Assembly: GCF_900113285.1 (NCBI RefSeq)
Contig: NZ_FOOT01000003.1
Location: forward strand, 434,001-498,000
Origin: Pontibacter chinhatensis
GTDB taxonomy: Bacteria; Bacteroidota; Bacteroidia; Cytophagales; Hymenobacteraceae
Length of the DNA: 64,000 nucleotides
Direction: 5' to 3'
This document shows, one piece after another, positions 8,045 through 16,150 of this stretch. The stretch's first letter is position 1; each line of letters opens with the position of its first letter. Made by a program: the position numbers and the translations under genes. The notes beneath the pieces were generated by a model. That model searched no databases. It saw nothing but the letters and a program-made list of their open reading frames with translations, and was not told the DNA's origin.

Positions 8045-9361
8045 TTACACTGCATCCGAAAGGCTTGTGAACGTGAAGTCGCGCACTTTCATCGGCGGAA
8101 TGAGGCTGCCGTTGATGCGTTGCGGCTTGCCCAGGGCTTCCAGGTTGTTGAGCATGATGACCGGGCTCTCGTTAAAGCGGAAGTTCTTTACCGGGTACAT
8201 AATCTTGCCGTTCTCGATGTAGAAGGTACCATCGCGGGTTAGGCCGGTGTAGAGCAGCGTTTGCGGGTCTACGGAGCGGATGTACCACAGGCGCGTTACC
8301 AGTATGCCGCGCTTGGTGCTCTTGATCATGTCCTCCAGCGACTGGTTACCGCCTTCCATGATCACGTTGCCGGGAGAAGGCACCGAGGCAGCGCCTGTTT
8401 TAGCGGCCCAGAAACGGGTGTTGTACAAGTTCTTCACTACGCCTTTGTCTATCCAGGTGATCTTCTTCTGCGGACGGCCATCCCCTGCGAACGGAGAAGT
8501 GGGCACCTCCGGGTGCGTTGGGTCGGAGTATACAGTGATGCGCTCATCCAGCAGTTTCTCCCCTATCTTGGTTTTGCCACCGGCTTTGCTCAGGAAGCTG
8601 CGGCCCTCCTCGGCACTGCGCTGGTCCATGTTAAAGAACATATTCCGCAGCAGGTCTATGGAAGCGGCCGGCTCCAGGATAACGGTATACTTGCCTGGCT
8701 CCAGCGCCCGCGCGTTGCGCGATGTGGCAGCTTTCTGCGCGGCTATCTCGGAGGCCTTGCCAGTGTCCAGCTTGCTTACGTCCGAGAAGTCCTGGGTTAC
8801 GTAGCCGGAGCCGGTGCCATCTTCTGTGCGCATGGTCACGGAGAAATCCACCACTGTGGAAGGGTGGTAGGCAAACAGGCCCTTGTTGTTCATCTTGGCC
8901 GTAAAGTTGGTATAGTGCTCCAGGAATCCGGCAGCCGTCAGGCCTTTGTCGGAGGCGGCTTTTATACTTTTGGCCGCGGCATCGGCCCGGTAAGTCGGGT
9001 CTATTTTAGCGGTAGCATCGAAATGGGCCTTGGTGGTGATGTACTGCTGGGGGCCGAGCAACTCCACATACTCCGGGCTTTCAGGTGCCAAACGCGCGAT
9101 CTCCTCGGAGCGGCGGATCACTTTTTCCAGCGATGCATCGTCGAACTCGTTGATGGTAGCCACGCCGGAGCGCTTGCCAAACCGCGATTCAACGGCCAGC
9201 GAGGTGTTTTCTTCCGCGCCGCTGGTAGATACTTCGTTGCGGGCGTAGCGGATGTTGCCGCCTGTGTTGCCGCTAAGTGTCACCTCACACTCATCGGCCT
9301 TCGAAAAGCCCAGCGCCTTTTTCAGTATCGCCTGAGCTTCTTCTCTTGATAATATTGCCAT
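8045..9361 (-). CDS. TldD/PmbA family protein, PmbA (TldE)-like subunit
   Basis: 438 residues, ATG start. The beginning (SREEAQAILKKAL... GNIRYARNEVSTSG) is the usual PmbA/TldE N-terminal half, and the C-terminal half carries the conserved GNVIMEGGNQSLEDMI and RGILVTRLWYIRSVDPQT blocks. It lacks the HExxxH zinc motif that its neighbour has, as expected for the non-catalytic partner of the TldD/TldE heterodimer, known for processing of microcin and CcdA peptides in Escherichia coli. No signal peptide. It lies 112 bases downstream of tldD on the same strand and probably is co-transcribed. Confidence 0.9.
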   Translation of the reverse strand: MAILSREEAQAILKKALGFSKADECEVTLSGNTGGNIRYARNEVSTSGAEENTSLAVESRFGKRSGVATINEFDDASLEKVIRRSEEIARLAPESPEYVELLGPQQYITTKAHFDATAKIDPTYRADAAAKSIKAASDKGLTAAGFLEHYTNFTAKMNNKGLFAYHPSTVVDFSVTMRTEDGTGSGYVTQDFSDVSKLDTGKASEIAAQKAATSRNARALEPGKYTVILEPAASIDLLRNMFFNMDQRSAEEGRSFLSKAGGKTKIGEKLLDERITVYSDPTHPEVPTSPFAGDGRPQKKITWIDKGVVKNLYNTRFWAAKTGAASVPSPGNVIMEGGNQSLEDMIKSTKRGILVTRLWYIRSVDPQTLLYTGLTRDGTFYIENGKIMYPVKNFRFNESPVIMLNNLEALGKPQRINGSLIPPMKVRDFTFTSLSDAV

Positions 9362-9473
9362 ATTCTTAGTTCAGAGTTAAGGAAGTTAGAAAGTTAAAAA
9401 GTTAGAGAGTTAGAAAGTTTGGCTCTATAAGCGTAACTGTTCTTCTGCGACCCACTTTTAACTATTAACTATT
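9362..9473. repeat. Low-complexity AGTTAGAAAGTT tract between tldD and pmbA
   Basis: Contains at least four close variants of GTTAGAAA in a row (9370-9420). The rest ends in a TTTAACTATTAACTATT near-repeat. I see no gene or terminator in it. Confidence 0.5.
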
Positions 9474-11120
9474 TTAGATTTTTCTGGCTGTGTTGATCAC
9501 GTTCACGCCGTTGAAGCGGGTGTGGGCAGAGCCGTGTGATACCGCGCTTATCTGGCTTGGCTGGCCTTTGCCGTCGAAGAACGAGCCGAACAGACGGTAA
9601 TCGCTCTCGTCGCACATATCGGCGCAGGAGTTCCAGAATTCCTGGGTGTTGCTCTGATACGCCACATCCTCCAGCGGACCTACAATTTTGCCTTTGTTGA
9701 TCTCGTAGAACACCGTGCCGCCAAACTGGAAGTTATAGCGCTGCTGGTCGATGGAGTAGGATCCGCGACCGGCGATGTAGATACCTTTATCCACACCTCT
9801 TATCAACTGATCCACATTCTTCTTCTCCTTGCCCGGCGCCAGCGACACGTTTGGCATACGCTGAAACTGTACCGAGCTCCAGCTGTCGGCGTAGCAGCAG
9901 CCGTGCGATTCTTTCTCATCGATGATGTGCGCCTGGTCGCGAATGGCCTGGTAGTTTACCAGCACACCGTTTTTGATAAGGTCCCACTGCTTGGTCTTCA
10001 CGCCTTCGTCATCCCAGCCCACAAAGCCCAGCGAGCCTTTCTGCGTCTTATCCGCAAAGATGTTCACCTTATCAGAGCCATACTTAAAGTTCTTGCCCTT
10101 CCACTTGTCCAGCGTGGCAAAGGAAGTACCGGCGTAGTTGGCCTCGTAGCCCAGCACGCGGTCCAGCTCCAGCGGGTGGCCCACCGACTCGTGGATCGTC
10201 AGGCCCAGGTGGTTCGGATCAAGCACCAGGTCATACTTGCCAGCCATCACCGATTTTGCCGTCAGTTTCTCTTTGGCCTGCTTGGCGGCCAGGGCGGCGT
10301 CTTCCAACATGTCGTAGGCATAGCGGTAGCCGGTTAAGCCTGTTCCCTCCGGTCCTTTTATTTTCTCAGAAGCCTTCGGAATCATATACTCCCAGCCCAT
10401 GCCCATCGGGGCGCTCAGAGCCTCGCGGGTTTTGAACTTGCCAGAGGCTTTGTCCACAGCCGTTACCGTGAAGTTTGGCCAGATGCGGTGGATGTCCTGG
10501 TCGATGTAAGATCCGTCGGTGGAGGCGAAGTACTTCTGCTCGTTTACCTGGAACAGGGCGGAGTTGACGAAGTTGGCTCCGTTGTCCAGGGCCTTGGCGT
10601 TGGCTGCCAGCAGCAGGTCGGCCTTCTCGCCCACCGGCACCTCAAAGGCGTTTTTCTCGATAGGGGTTTTCCAGGTAACCTCGCCGAAGCCTTTCACCGG
10701 GGCCAGCCTTACCGGCTCTTTCTGCAGTTTGGCGTTGGCCTTGGCAATGGCAACCGCTTGCTCGGCGGCTTTGGCAATGCCTTTATCTGTTACATCGGAA
10801 GTGGCGGCAAAGCCCCAGGTGCCGTTTGCCAGCACGCGCACGCCCACGCCGTAAGACTCGGCGTTTACGATGTTCTGCACCTGCTTCTCGCGTGTAAACA
10901 CGTATTGCTGCAGGTAGCGGCCAATGCGCACGTCGGCATAGGAGGCGCCCTTTGATTTAGCCGTGTTCAGGGCCACGTCGGCGAGGCGCTTCTTCAGGGC
11001 CGGGTCTACGGCTTCCAGCAAGCGCTCCGGCGACACAGCATCACCGAAAACCGGGATAGAAGGAAGCATCAAGCCCCCAAGTCCCAGCGCCGATAGTTCA
11101 AGGAAATTTCGTCTTTTCAA
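9474..11120 (-). CDS. tldD: TldD-type metallopeptidase subunit with Tat-like leader
   Basis: 548 residues from a TTG start. The N-terminus MKRRNFLELSALGLGGLMLP is a twin-arginine-type leader (RRNFL followed by a hydrophobic stretch). The zinc motif HESVGH (HExxxH) lies near residues 308-313, followed by LELDRVLGYEANYAG as in active TldD proteins. The conserved C-terminal FQFGGTVFYEINKGKIVGPL is also present. TldD is the catalytic half of the TldD/TldE peptidase; the partner gene follows directly. A Tat leader would place this subunit outside the cytoplasm while PmbA has none, which needs explaining. The leader could instead be uncleaved or ignored. No ATG is available upstream of the leader. 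Confidence 0.9.
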   Translation of the reverse strand: MKRRNFLELSALGLGGLMLPSIPVFGDAVSPERLLEAVDPALKKRLADVALNTAKSKGASYADVRIGRYLQQYVFTREKQVQNIVNAESYGVGVRVLANGTWGFAATSDVTDKGIAKAAEQAVAIAKANAKLQKEPVRLAPVKGFGEVTWKTPIEKNAFEVPVGEKADLLLAANAKALDNGANFVNSALFQVNEQKYFASTDGSYIDQDIHRIWPNFTVTAVDKASGKFKTREALSAPMGMGWEYMIPKASEKIKGPEGTGLTGYRYAYDMLEDAALAAKQAKEKLTAKSVMAGKYDLVLDPNHLGLTIHESVGHPLELDRVLGYEANYAGTSFATLDKWKGKNFKYGSDKVNIFADKTQKGSLGFVGWDDEGVKTKQWDLIKNGVLVNYQAIRDQAHIIDEKESHGCCYADSWSSVQFQRMPNVSLAPGKEKKNVDQLIRGVDKGIYIAGRGSYSIDQQRYNFQFGGTVFYEINKGKIVGPLEDVAYQSNTQEFWNSCADMCDESDYRLFGSFFDGKGQPSQISAVSHGSAHTRFNGVNVINTARKI

Positions 11121-11273
11121 GGTATCGTAAGGTTAGATAAAGTATAAAGGGTTCTGTTTTGCTATCTAAGTATAGCGATTCGATTTTATTTCTCAAAGTA
11201 TAAGTATGGCTTATCAGCTTAAAGAGAAGTTTTTATAGATGAAGCAAGTATACTTTTAGACAAAAAAAGGCAC

Positions 11274-11312
11274 AAAAAAAGCGCAGCGCCCTTGCAGGCA
11301 CCACGCTAAAAG
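11274..11312 (-). terminator. Intrinsic terminator of the RlpA-like gene
   Basis: On the minus strand AGCGTGGTGCC can pair with GGGCGCTGCGCT around a TGCAA loop (with G-U pairs), followed by seven T. It begins about 35 bases past the stop codon. Confidence 0.65.
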
Positions 11313-11344
11313 CGGAATTCTAAAGTAAAAAGGCTGCCGAGCGC

Positions 11345-11845
11345 CTATCTTATACTTAGCCAGTTGCCGGAGTCTATGCCGGTGCCAAGCTGGTTTTTAG
11401 CATAAGACGGGGCCTCAAAAGAGAAGCCTATTGCTGCAGCAATATCAGCCTTGGATTCCAGCACCTCTACCTTCACGTTGCCAATACCCTGGCTGTGGAA
11501 GTCGAGTTTCTGGGCGGCTGCCTCCGATACATCAATGATGCGGTCGCCCACGAACGGGCCTCTGTCGTTGATGCGCACGATAACCCATTGGTTGTTGTCG
11601 AGGTTGGTTACCTTAACGACCGTGCCGAAAGGAAGGGTTTTGTGGGCAGCGGTCATCTTGTTCTTGTTGTAGATTTCGCCGCTGCTGGTTTTTCTGCCGT
11701 GGTAACGGCTGCCGTACCACGATGCCTCGCCTTGCTGTACTTTGGCTTGGCTGGAGTTGTTGTCTAGTGCAAAGGTTGGTTGGCTAAAGCCAATAAATAG
11801 AAAAATGACTACTAAAAAAATAAAGCACTTTCTATTATTATCCAT
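11345..11845 (-). CDS. Septal ring lytic transglycosylase RlpA-like protein
   Basis: 166 residues with an N-terminal signal peptide (hydrophobic FIFLVVIFLFIGFSQPTFA) and a double-psi beta-barrel domain: GEASWYGSRYHGRKTSSGE at about 39-57, then TAAHKTLPFGTVVKVTN and VRINDRGPFVGDRIIDVS. These are the RlpA hallmarks, including the Asp of the ND-RGP block. RlpA proteins act on denuded glycan strands in the periplasm. The family member is short and lacks a SPOR domain. On the minus strand TAATTTTG, a possible -7 element, lies about 25-30 bases before the ATG. Confidence 0.9.
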   Translation of the reverse strand: MDNNRKCFIFLVVIFLFIGFSQPTFALDNNSSQAKVQQGEASWYGSRYHGRKTSSGEIYNKNKMTAAHKTLPFGTVVKVTNLDNNQWVIVRINDRGPFVGDRIIDVSEAAAQKLDFHSQGIGNVKVEVLESKADIAAAIGFSFEAPSYAKNQLGTGIDSGNWLSIR

Positions 11846-12193
11846 AAACTTAATAGTTGGTGAAGCCGCAAAATTACGGAATTAGTTTTTAAACGAGGCC
11901 TTTTACGGCGTTATTGCCTGCTGGGTGTGGAGGGGTACAGGCTGACAGGGTAAATTTATCCCAGGTCAGATAATGCAGAAATCGCCTTTTAAAGCACGTA
12001 TGGCTATATTTTCATACATCCGAGGTATAGAAAATAGACTATAAAAAATAATCAAATTTTTTTTCACGTCCAAGCCGATTTTAGCCTAATTGTGGAACTT
12101 TTCCCCAATTTTTAGCGCGTGTGTACCCGCAAATCATACTTAATTTGCCGTTGCCAAACAGGTGCACGTATAGGATAGCATATTTGTAGAAGT
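11846..12193. other. Divergent intergenic region
   Basis: 348 bases between two divergent genes. It holds a TAnnTTTG match (TAATTTTG, minus strand, 11869-11876) for the RlpA-like gene and a weak CATATTTG just before the DUF72 start. An AT-rich stretch lies at 12030-12070. No small gene or strong hairpin is visible. Confidence 0.4.
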
Positions 12194-13102
12194 ATGGACT
12201 TTGGAAAGCTTTCAGACATCAGCCGCGTAGACTTCACGCTGCCCCCCAACCATCCCGACACGCTGCCGCTGCTGCAGCGCTCGGGCTCTTACGTGAAGCC
12301 GCAAGTATACGTGGGGCTACCTGTATGGGTGAACAAGGCCTGGGTGGGCAAGTACTACCCGGCCGGCATGCCCGAAAAGGAGTCGCTGCTGTGGTACGCC
12401 AAACAGTTTAACACCATCGAACTTAACAGCACCCACTACCATATCCCCAGCCCCGACACCATCGACCGCTGGCGTAACATGGCGCCGCGCGGCTTTAAGT
12501 TCTGTCCTAAGTTTCCGCAGCTCATCAGCCACGAGGCGGCCCTGCGCAGCACCCAGGACGTAACCACCGCCTTCTGCACCGCCATCGCCGGATTGGAGGA
12601 TAAGCTGGGCGATGCCTTTCTGCAACTGCCCCCATACTTTGCACCCAACCAACTGCCCGACCTGGAGGCTTTTCTGGCTTTCATTCCCGAAAGTATACCC
12701 ATCACTGTAGAACTGCGCCATGAGGGATGGTTTGTGGATAATGTGGCCAGTCTGGAGCTTTTTGAGGTGCTGGAGAAGTATAAAGTGGGCACTGTAATAA
12801 CTGATGTGGCCGGCCGCCGCGACGTGCTGCACATGCGCCTCACCACGCCCTCTGCCATGATCCGCTTTGTGGGCAACGGGCTGCACCCGACAGACTACAC
12901 CCGCATCGATGCCTGGGTGGAGCGCCTGCAGGAGTGGTTTGATAAAGGCTTACGCCAGCTATACTTCTTCGTGCACGAACCCGACAACACGCTGGCGCCA
13001 GAGTTAGCAACCTATCTTATTGAGAAGCTGAACCAAGTATGCGGTTTTGACCTGAAGCCTCCCAAGAAGTACGTGCAGCCGGTGCAGGGGGAGTTGTTTT
13101 GA
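12194..13102 (+). CDS. DUF72 domain protein
   Basis: 302 residues with a TIM-barrel-like DUF72 pattern: VGLPVWVNKAWVGKYYP near the start, then LLWYAKQFNTIELNSTHYHI, FKFCPKFPQLISHE and VELRHEGWF, and near the end FFVHEPDNTLAPELA. The family is widespread and its enzymatic role is not settled. The start ATG is embedded in GAAGTATGG, a variant of the iterated motif. The gene is convergent with the M16 gene; a repeat island separates them. Confidence 0.9.
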   Translation: MDFGKLSDISRVDFTLPPNHPDTLPLLQRSGSYVKPQVYVGLPVWVNKAWVGKYYPAGMPEKESLLWYAKQFNTIELNSTHYHIPSPDTIDRWRNMAPRGFKFCPKFPQLISHEAALRSTQDVTTAFCTAIAGLEDKLGDAFLQLPPYFAPNQLPDLEAFLAFIPESIPITVELRHEGWFVDNVASLELFEVLEKYKVGTVITDVAGRRDVLHMRLTTPSAMIRFVGNGLHPTDYTRIDAWVERLQEWFDKGLRQLYFFVHEPDNTLAPELATYLIEKLNQVCGFDLKPPKKYVQPVQGELF

Positions 13103-13379
13103 TTTTCTCTGTGTTTATACTTTGCCGTGTCCAACCACCCCTAACCCCTCCTTGTTTAAGGCGGGGAATCTGAAATTGCTGATGCTAAAGTATAAGTGCT
13201 GGTAGTTGAGGCTATTGCGCGGACAGGTCACGACCTGTCCCTACAAAGTATAGACCCACCCCCGCCCCTCCGAGGAGGGGAATAGTCTTCAGGCGATTAC
13301 ACCCTTATTGGGCTTTGCTCGCAAGCTTCGAACTCTCATTCTTGTTTGTCCTCAAGGGGACAGTTGGTACCTGTTGCAT

Positions 13380-13634
13380 AGCAAAGGCAGCGGCTATCGA
13401 CTTTATCCCAGCCTTTGGGTTGAGCGCCTCGAGAGGTTCCGGTGCCTGAAAGGCATTGCGACGTAGGAGCAAAGGAAGCGAAAGCAGCGCGATGCCCGAA
13501 GGCGGGGCCTCCCGGCCTGGGAGGGCACCAAAGCAGGAAGTGCAACAATAGCTCATGCAAGGCTGGAGGATGAACGGCTGCTAGCAGGGATAGCTTGTGT
13601 CCAGTAGAAGGAAGCAGGGGCTATGGAAAGTATA
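13380..13634 (+). repeat. Family A dispersed repeat, copy 1
   Basis: About 250 bases starting GCAAAGGCAGCGGCTATCGA and continuing CCAGCCTTTGGGTTGAGCGC through a CCTCCCGGCCTGGGAGG dyad to GAAGCAGGGGCTATGG. It aligns along most of its length with 45480-45714 (same orientation) and 26785-27027 (opposite orientation). Open frames through it are not conserved between copies, so it is non-coding. Confidence 0.8.
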
Positions 13635-13790
13635 TTCTGTAGTATAAAGTATGACTTACGCGGATTAGGAAATCCGCAGCAGCTTTGGTTCCGGACAAGG
13701 ATGTCCGGAACAGCGGTGTAGCAAAGTATAAAAGTTTAGCCGAAGTATAAAGTATGGCTTTTCAAGCCAGCTGAGTCAGAGACTCGACAT

Positions 13791-13832
13791 CACTTATAGG
13801 ACACAAGTCTGAAGACTTGTGTCCTATAAGTG
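13791..13832. repeat. Perfect 20-bp inverted repeat
   Basis: CACTTATAGGACACAAGTCT is followed after two bases (GA) by its exact reverse complement. A 42-base almost uninterrupted palindrome would form a very stable hairpin or cruciform. No T-tract follows. Confidence 0.85.
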
Positions 13833-13895
13833 AGTTAAGATGGCAACAAGTATAAAAGTATATCTCAAGTTTAAGTAAGGAAAACCAGCAACAAA

Positions 13896-13927
13896 AAAGC
13901 GGCTGCCTTAACAAGAGCAGCCGCTTT
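13896..13927 (-). terminator. Terminator of the M16 operon
   Basis: AAAGCGGCTGC pairs perfectly with GCAGCCGCTTT around a 10-base loop. On the minus strand the stem is followed by TTTTTTG. It lies about 25 bases past the M16 stop codon. Confidence 0.85.
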
Positions 13928-13950
13928 AACTTTATCAGCAAGTATAAACC

Positions 13951-16038
13951 TTACAGCTTAAACGTATCGTCGCTCAGGTTCTTGTTTACCTCGATAGTCT
14001 GTACCTCCGCTTTGATTGTCTGCGGGCCAACCACGGTTTCTACTACATATGGAAATTTGACGCCACTTACCTCTTTGTAGTTGCTGTAGGTCTTGGTTTG
14101 GGTGATAACTCCTTGTGGTGTCTCCAGGCTATTTACCTCTTTCAGGCGCAGGCCGCTGTCTTTTGCAAAGTAATGGGTGGCTATCTGGCCGTTTGGCTGC
14201 TTCACCTCCACAGCATAAGCCTGGGTGCCGTCCACGTCTTCCATGCCGGTTAGCTTCGTTTCGATGCCTAGTTTCTCGTACAGCAGCACCGGGAACAGGT
14301 TGGCCTCCAGCTTCTGCGTGGCCAGCTGCTCTTGCGGTATCTCCTGGTTAACGCCTTGCATCGGGGCTTCCATTTTACCTTTGTCACCGTTGATAATCAC
14401 GCGCTGCATCGGGCTGTTGTTCATCAGCACCTGTACCGCAAATTTGTCGTTGCCCTTTTGCTGCTGCTTAAACACCAGCGTCATACCTTGTATGCTGGCG
14501 TTGCTCGTGATGCTGATATCCTTTAGCTTCTCGATGTTGGCTTTGCCGCCAACCGCTTTGATATAGTCGTTGATTACCTGCTCGGCGGTTAAGCCAGCCG
14601 GAACACCCATGGCCGCGCGGTCTACTTTCTCACCTACTGTATTGTAGTAAGTGATTTGGCTGTCGTCCTTGTCGAACTTCTTCAGCTTGTCGGCAATTTC
14701 CGAAGCGTTGCCCACCGCCAGCACGTACATTTTATCTGGCTGCACATACTTTTGCGCCACGCGCTGAATATCCGCTGCCGTTACAGCCTCCACTTTCTTC
14801 AGGTAGTTTGAGTAGTAATCGGCAGGCAAGCCGTAACGTGCCGTGTTGATGGCGTAAACAGCCACCGTAGCCGGGTTCTCCAGGCCGCGGCCGTAGCTAC
14901 CCATTGTGTAGGCCTTGGCGTCGCGCAGTTCTTCGTCAGTTACACGCTCGTTACGGATTTTGTGCAGCTCGTTCATGAACTCCACCACGGCGCTGTCGGT
15001 AACGGCGTTGCGCACATTGGCGCTGGCGTTAAAGCGGCCCAGAATCTCATCAGAGTTGATAGAAGAATAGGCGCCATAAGTATAGCCGTGCGTTTCGCGC
15101 AGGTTCTGGAACAGGCGGGCATCCATGCCACCGCCCAGGATGTTGTTCATCAAAGAGGCAGCCACCGCATCCTCTGCGCCTGGCTTCATATCCACCGGGT
15201 TGGTAAGTATAAGCGAGCTCTGCACCGAGCTAGGGCGGTCTACAATTACCACCTGCGTCTGCTCGGGCTGCTGCGGCAGGTTATACTTCACCTCCTGCAC
15301 ATCAGCCTTCTTCCACTTGGCAAACGACTTCTTCAGGAGCTTCTTCATCTCTTTCTCCGTCACGTCGCCCACTACGGCCAGGTAGCCGATGTTCGGTTTG
15401 TAATAAGCGTTGTAGTACTGCTGGATGTCCTCCAGCGTGAAGTTATCCACTGTCTGCTCAGTCATCAGCTCCCCGTACGGGTGGTCTTTGCCATAAAGCA
15501 CCAGGTTGCGGGTGCGGCTGGCGATGGCATCCGGGTTATCCTTGGCCTGCGCCAGGCTCGACTTCATCTGCTTTTTAATCTTGTCCAGCTCCTCCTGCGT
15601 GAACTTCGGGTTCAGCAGGGCGTCGGTGGTCAGGTCGAGCAGGGTGGGCAGGTGCTTCTTCATAGAGGAAGCCGTGAAGCCGGTAGAGGAGAAACTCAGG
15701 TCAGCTCCGATAAAGTCTACCTGCTCGTCGAACTGGTCTTTGGTGCGGTTGGAAGTACCCGTGCGCATCATCTGACCAGCTGCCTGCACGTAACCGGCTT
15801 TCTCACCCTCCAGAATCGGGTCGCGGTCTAGCACCAGCGACATGGATACTACGGGCAGTTTGTGGTTCTCCACCACGTATACTTTCAGGCCATTTTTCAG
15901 GGTGAAGTGCTTATACGCGCCCAGTTCGATTTTAGGGGCCGGGCCCGGAGCCGGAGGGGTTGTTTGCTGCGCCTGCGCCGGCATCACACACAGCAGTGCC
16001 AGCGACAGTAAGGCGGTACTATAAAATTTCTTTATCAT
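13951..16038 (-). CDS. M16 peptidase family protein, inactive-type subunit with C-terminal LolA-like domain
   Basis: About 695 residues from the ATG at 16038, which gives a clean signal peptide (MIKKFYSTALLSLALLCVMP then AQAQQ). Two M16 half-domains follow. The first lacks the HxxEH zinc motif: the equivalent stretch reads EKAGYVQAAGQMMRTG. The conserved ARYGLPADYYSNYLKKVEA is in the second. Residues from about 480 on form an extra domain (VINDYIKAVGGKANIEKL onward) resembling the LolA/LppX outer-membrane lipoprotein carrier fold. It is probably the structural partner of the active M16 protein encoded just upstream, together forming a periplasmic processing protease. An alternative ATG at 16080 would give a longer leader without a good signal peptide. 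Confidence 0.85.
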   Translation of the reverse strand: MIKKFYSTALLSLALLCVMPAQAQQTTPPAPGPAPKIELGAYKHFTLKNGLKVYVVENHKLPVVSMSLVLDRDPILEGEKAGYVQAAGQMMRTGTSNRTKDQFDEQVDFIGADLSFSSTGFTASSMKKHLPTLLDLTTDALLNPKFTQEELDKIKKQMKSSLAQAKDNPDAIASRTRNLVLYGKDHPYGELMTEQTVDNFTLEDIQQYYNAYYKPNIGYLAVVGDVTEKEMKKLLKKSFAKWKKADVQEVKYNLPQQPEQTQVVIVDRPSSVQSSLILTNPVDMKPGAEDAVAASLMNNILGGGMDARLFQNLRETHGYTYGAYSSINSDEILGRFNASANVRNAVTDSAVVEFMNELHKIRNERVTDEELRDAKAYTMGSYGRGLENPATVAVYAINTARYGLPADYYSNYLKKVEAVTAADIQRVAQKYVQPDKMYVLAVGNASEIADKLKKFDKDDSQITYYNTVGEKVDRAAMGVPAGLTAEQVINDYIKAVGGKANIEKLKDISITSNASIQGMTLVFKQQQKGNDKFAVQVLMNNSPMQRVIINGDKGKMEAPMQGVNQEIPQEQLATQKLEANLFPVLLYEKLGIETKLTGMEDVDGTQAYAVEVKQPNGQIATHYFAKDSGLRLKEVNSLETPQGVITQTKTYSNYKEVSGVKFPYVVETVVGPQTIKAEVQTIEVNKNLSDDTFKL

Positions 16039-16063
16039 GATTTCTCGTTGATTATACTTTGAC

Positions 16064-16144
16064 AAAGGACTTTGTGACATAAGACAAAAGAGGAATTATG
16101 CTTTTAAAAAGTCCTTTGTCTGTGGTCAAACCGTCTTTTGTCTA
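16064..16144. repeat. GACAAAGGAC / GTCCTTTGTC inverted repeat
   Basis: Variants of GACAAAGGAC, GACAAAAGA and their inverses GTCCTTTGTC and GTCTTTTGTC fill the gap between the two M16 genes. A related stretch lies at 30668-30745. The arrangement allows a long imperfect stem. Confidence 0.6.
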
Positions 16145-16150
16145 AAACTT

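Larger units (their letters stand above)
13103..13894. repeat. Repeat island 1
   Basis: About 800 bases with no credible gene. In order: a C-rich element (13130-13165), the palindrome GGACAGGTCACGACCTGTCC (13221-13240), another C-rich element (13251-13285), an AGCTTCGAACTCTCATTCT module with CTCAAGGGGACAG, a long family A repeat (13380-13634), and a perfect 20-bp inverted repeat (13791-13832). Nine exact AAGTATA/TATACTT copies fall in this island and the few bases after it. The same modules recur at 26.6-27.5 kb and 45.1-45.9 kb. Confidence 0.8.

Noticed and set aside
8261-9349. 362-codon open frame on the plus strand
   Set aside because: It lies wholly inside the PmbA-like gene, has no recognisable motif and follows the third-position GC of the real gene.
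13305-13560. Overlapping open frames in repeat island 1 (GREAPPSGIALLSLPLL)
   Set aside because: A similar translation appears in island 3, but the frames in island 2 differ. The similarity follows from the DNA repeat, not from a conserved protein.
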